A stretch of 7,248 nt of DNA from Armatimonadota bacterium. GTDB lineage: Bacteria > Armatimonadota > SYMT01. The stretch's first letter is position 1. Every line of letters begins with the position of its first letter. Positions 5,982 to 7,248 of the stretch are shown piece by piece. Location of the stretch: NCBI GenBank assembly GCA_020696885.1, contig JAJFMS010000376.1:1-7248 (forward strand), in the 5' to 3' direction. The notes beneath the pieces are model-generated. The model worked only from the letters and a program-made list of their open reading frames with translations. It was not told the origin of the DNA and did no database searches. Both the position numbers and the translations under genes were made by a program.

Positions 5982-7046
5982 TCAGTCCCCAGCCGGAGCC
6001 GGGCAGCGGGAGGTTAAGGCGAACGGCCACCGCCGGGCGGCGACGGCGAGGACCACCAGGGACTGGATCACCACCACCAGGTACCTGCTGACCCCCACGG
6101 CGGACTCCATCTCCACGGCGCCGTTTGCCAGGCCGCCCCAGAAGAGTGCGGCCAGCACCACCCCCAGCGGATGGCTGGCGCCGAGGATCGCTACCGGAAT
6201 CCCTTCGTAGCCGTAGCCGGGGGAAAAGCGCGCCTGGAAGTAGTGGAGCGAGCCGAGGATCTGGACCGCGCCGGCCAGGCCGGCCAACGCACCGCTTTGC
6301 AGCAGCGTCAGCGCCCAGATCCGCGGCACGGAGATCCCGGCCGTGCGCGCCGCTTCGGGGTTGCCCCCCACCAGTTGGACCTGGAACCCGAACCGCGCCC
6401 GCCGCAGCACTACGGCGAGCACCAGCGCCGCGAGCACCGCCAGCGGTAGACCCCAATGGAGACGTAGGCCGGCGGTCTCGATCGGGGGCAGCCAGGCGGA
6501 TGGGAGCAGGTCCGCGGTACGGGCTCCCTGCTGGTCCGCGCCGTGCAGCGGGCCGTTCGCCAGATACGTGGTGGCATGTTCGGCGATGAAGCTGAGGAGG
6601 AGCGTGGTGAGCACCTCCGTGGTGCCGCGCCGGGCCTTGAGCAGCGCGGCGGGCGCGGCCCAGAGCGCGCCGGCCGCCGCACCCGCGAGCAGCGCCAGCG
6701 AGAGCCGCAGCGGCTCCGGGATGCCGGGGAGCACCCCGACCCAGGCTGCGGCGATCGCTCCCCACAGCAGTTGACCTTCGGCGCCGATGTTGAACAGCCC
6801 GCACCGGAAGCCCCAGGCCACCGCCAGTCCGGTGAGCAGGATCGGCGTGGCCCGCAAGAGCGACCCGCTCCACGCGAACGGGCTGCCGACGGCGCCGCCG
6901 CCGAGCGCCGACAGCGCCGCGATCGGCGGCACCCTCACCGCGGAGGTGAGCGCCGCGACGATGAGGACCGTCGCGAGCAGCGCCACGGCGATGCGCACGA
7001 TGACGGCGAGTGCCTGTTTGAGGAGACGGAGCTGCGGGGGCTTCAT
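5982..7046 (-). CDS. ABC transporter permease, BMP/nucleoside-type (BPD_transp_2 family)
   Basis: This 354-aa polytopic inner-membrane protein is the first-permease class of the BMP-family (nucleoside/simple-sugar) ABC importers, such as YufP or NupP. Diagnostic segments are RATPILLTGLAVAWGFRCGLFNIGAEGQ (65-92), RRGTTEVLTTLLLSFIAEH (139-157), the cytoplasmic coupling loop VGGNPEAARTAGI (226-238) and GYGYEGIPVAILG (277-289). Hydrophobic segments are spread along the whole length, with short basic loops. I chose ATG 7046: a GTG at 7088 would add 14 residues and has AGGAG 12 nt upstream, but it overlaps a plausible promoter. The ATP-binding and substrate-binding genes would be expected to the right, outside the window. 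The second permease that commonly follows is absent: the next gene downstream is the convergent selB. The substrate cannot be told from this subunit. Confidence 0.87.
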   Translation of the reverse strand: MKPPQLRLLKQALAVIVRIAVALLATVLIVAALTSAVRVPPIAALSALGGGAVGSPFAWSGSLLRATPILLTGLAVAWGFRCGLFNIGAEGQLLWGAIAAAWVGVLPGIPEPLRLSLALLAGAAAGALWAAPAALLKARRGTTEVLTTLLLSFIAEHATTYLANGPLHGADQQGARTADLLPSAWLPPIETAGLRLHWGLPLAVLAALVLAVVLRRARFGFQVQLVGGNPEAARTAGISVPRIWALTLLQSGALAGLAGAVQILGSLHYFQARFSPGYGYEGIPVAILGASHPLGVVLAALFWGGLANGAVEMESAVGVSRYLVVVIQSLVVLAVAARRWPFALTSRCPAPAGD

Positions 7047-7089
7047 GGGGAGGGCGCACGCCGTAGCGGCCGGGAGCAGGTTGCACACC

Positions 7090-7119
7090 TGTATACCGGG
7101 CTCCTGTGCTACCGTTCAA
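7090..7119 (-). promoter_or_regulatory. Candidate sigma-70-type promoter of the permease gene
   Basis: On the minus strand TTGAAC (7119-7114) is followed after 18 nt by TATACA (7095-7090); each agrees with the consensus at four of six positions. Transcription would begin around 7083, about 37 nt before ATG 7046. This supports that start over the GTG at 7088 and suggests the permease gene can be expressed on its own. Confidence 0.35.
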
Positions 7120-7222
7120 CGCTCACGGGCCGATCGCCGCGTTCGCCTCATCACCAGTTGCGCGGTCTGGCTGTCGCCGTGACTCCGGCGATCTCACAGG
7201 GTGGAGCCGGACGCGCGAAAGC

Positions 7223-7248
7223 GGCGGTCCGGAACATGCCGGACCGCC
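7223..7248. terminator. Perfect 10-bp GC hairpin at the right edge
   Basis: GGCGGTCCGG (7223-7232) and CCGGACCGCC (7239-7248) are exact reverse complements around the loop aacatg. Read on the minus strand it is followed by GCTTT, a weak T stretch, so it could terminate a gene lying to the right. It may continue beyond the window or instead be an operator or repeat. Between it and the permease start (7047-7222) I see only the candidate promoter and a 5-bp TCGCC/GGCGA hairpin, and no gene. Confidence 0.4.

Noticed and set aside
5968..7119. 383-residue minus-strand open frame overlapping the permease
   Set aside because: It is the permease read in a shifted frame, giving an Arg/Gly/Ala/Pro-rich product without membrane segments. 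The other frame has the full family motifs.

Overview
The window is high-GC bacterial chromosomal DNA (about two thirds G+C by eye) with five full-length genes, one gene cut by the left edge, and one gene (selB) whose frame is broken. The phylum cannot be fixed from the sequence. High GC, few Shine-Dalgarno sequences, a SelB, a DUF434 protein and short-period repeats at gene ends would fit a lineage such as Chloroflexota/Thermomicrobia or Gemmatimonadota. This is a low-confidence inference.

Left part, plus strand (2-1006): the end of a small two-helix membrane protein (DUF4190-like), then a DUF434-family protein whose acidic residues suggest a PIN-like nuclease fold. An 8-bp tandem repeat runs over the stop codon of the DUF434 gene.

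Middle, minus strand (3555 to 1063): a compact three-gene unit read right to left. It encodes a Tat-exported, apparently lipid-anchored sulfite-oxidase-fold molybdopterin oxidoreductase, a histidine-containing PepSY-type membrane protein overlapping it by 8 nt, and a MoeB/ThiF-type adenylyltransferase. The first two resemble the logic of MsrP/MsrQ (periplasmic Mo enzyme plus membrane electron donor). The third could serve molybdopterin sulfur transfer, so the unit reads as enzyme, electron feed and cofactor supply.

Divergent from it, plus strand (3702-5566): selB, the selenocysteine-specific elongation factor. Both halves are well conserved but lie in different frames, and the shift maps near a CCCC run at about 4915-4921. 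No selA, selD or tRNA-Sec gene was seen in the window.

Right part: between the convergent selB and an ABC-transporter permease is a 415-nt stretch without a convincing gene. It holds a 374-bp segment bounded by imperfect 32-bp inverted repeats (28/32 identical), with a perfect 9-bp hairpin almost at its centre, so it looks like a small non-autonomous or REP-like element. The permease (7046 to 5982, minus) is of the BMP/nucleoside-uptake type, first-permease class. Its usual second permease is not downstream. A plausible promoter lies just upstream of it, and a perfect 10-bp hairpin ends the window.
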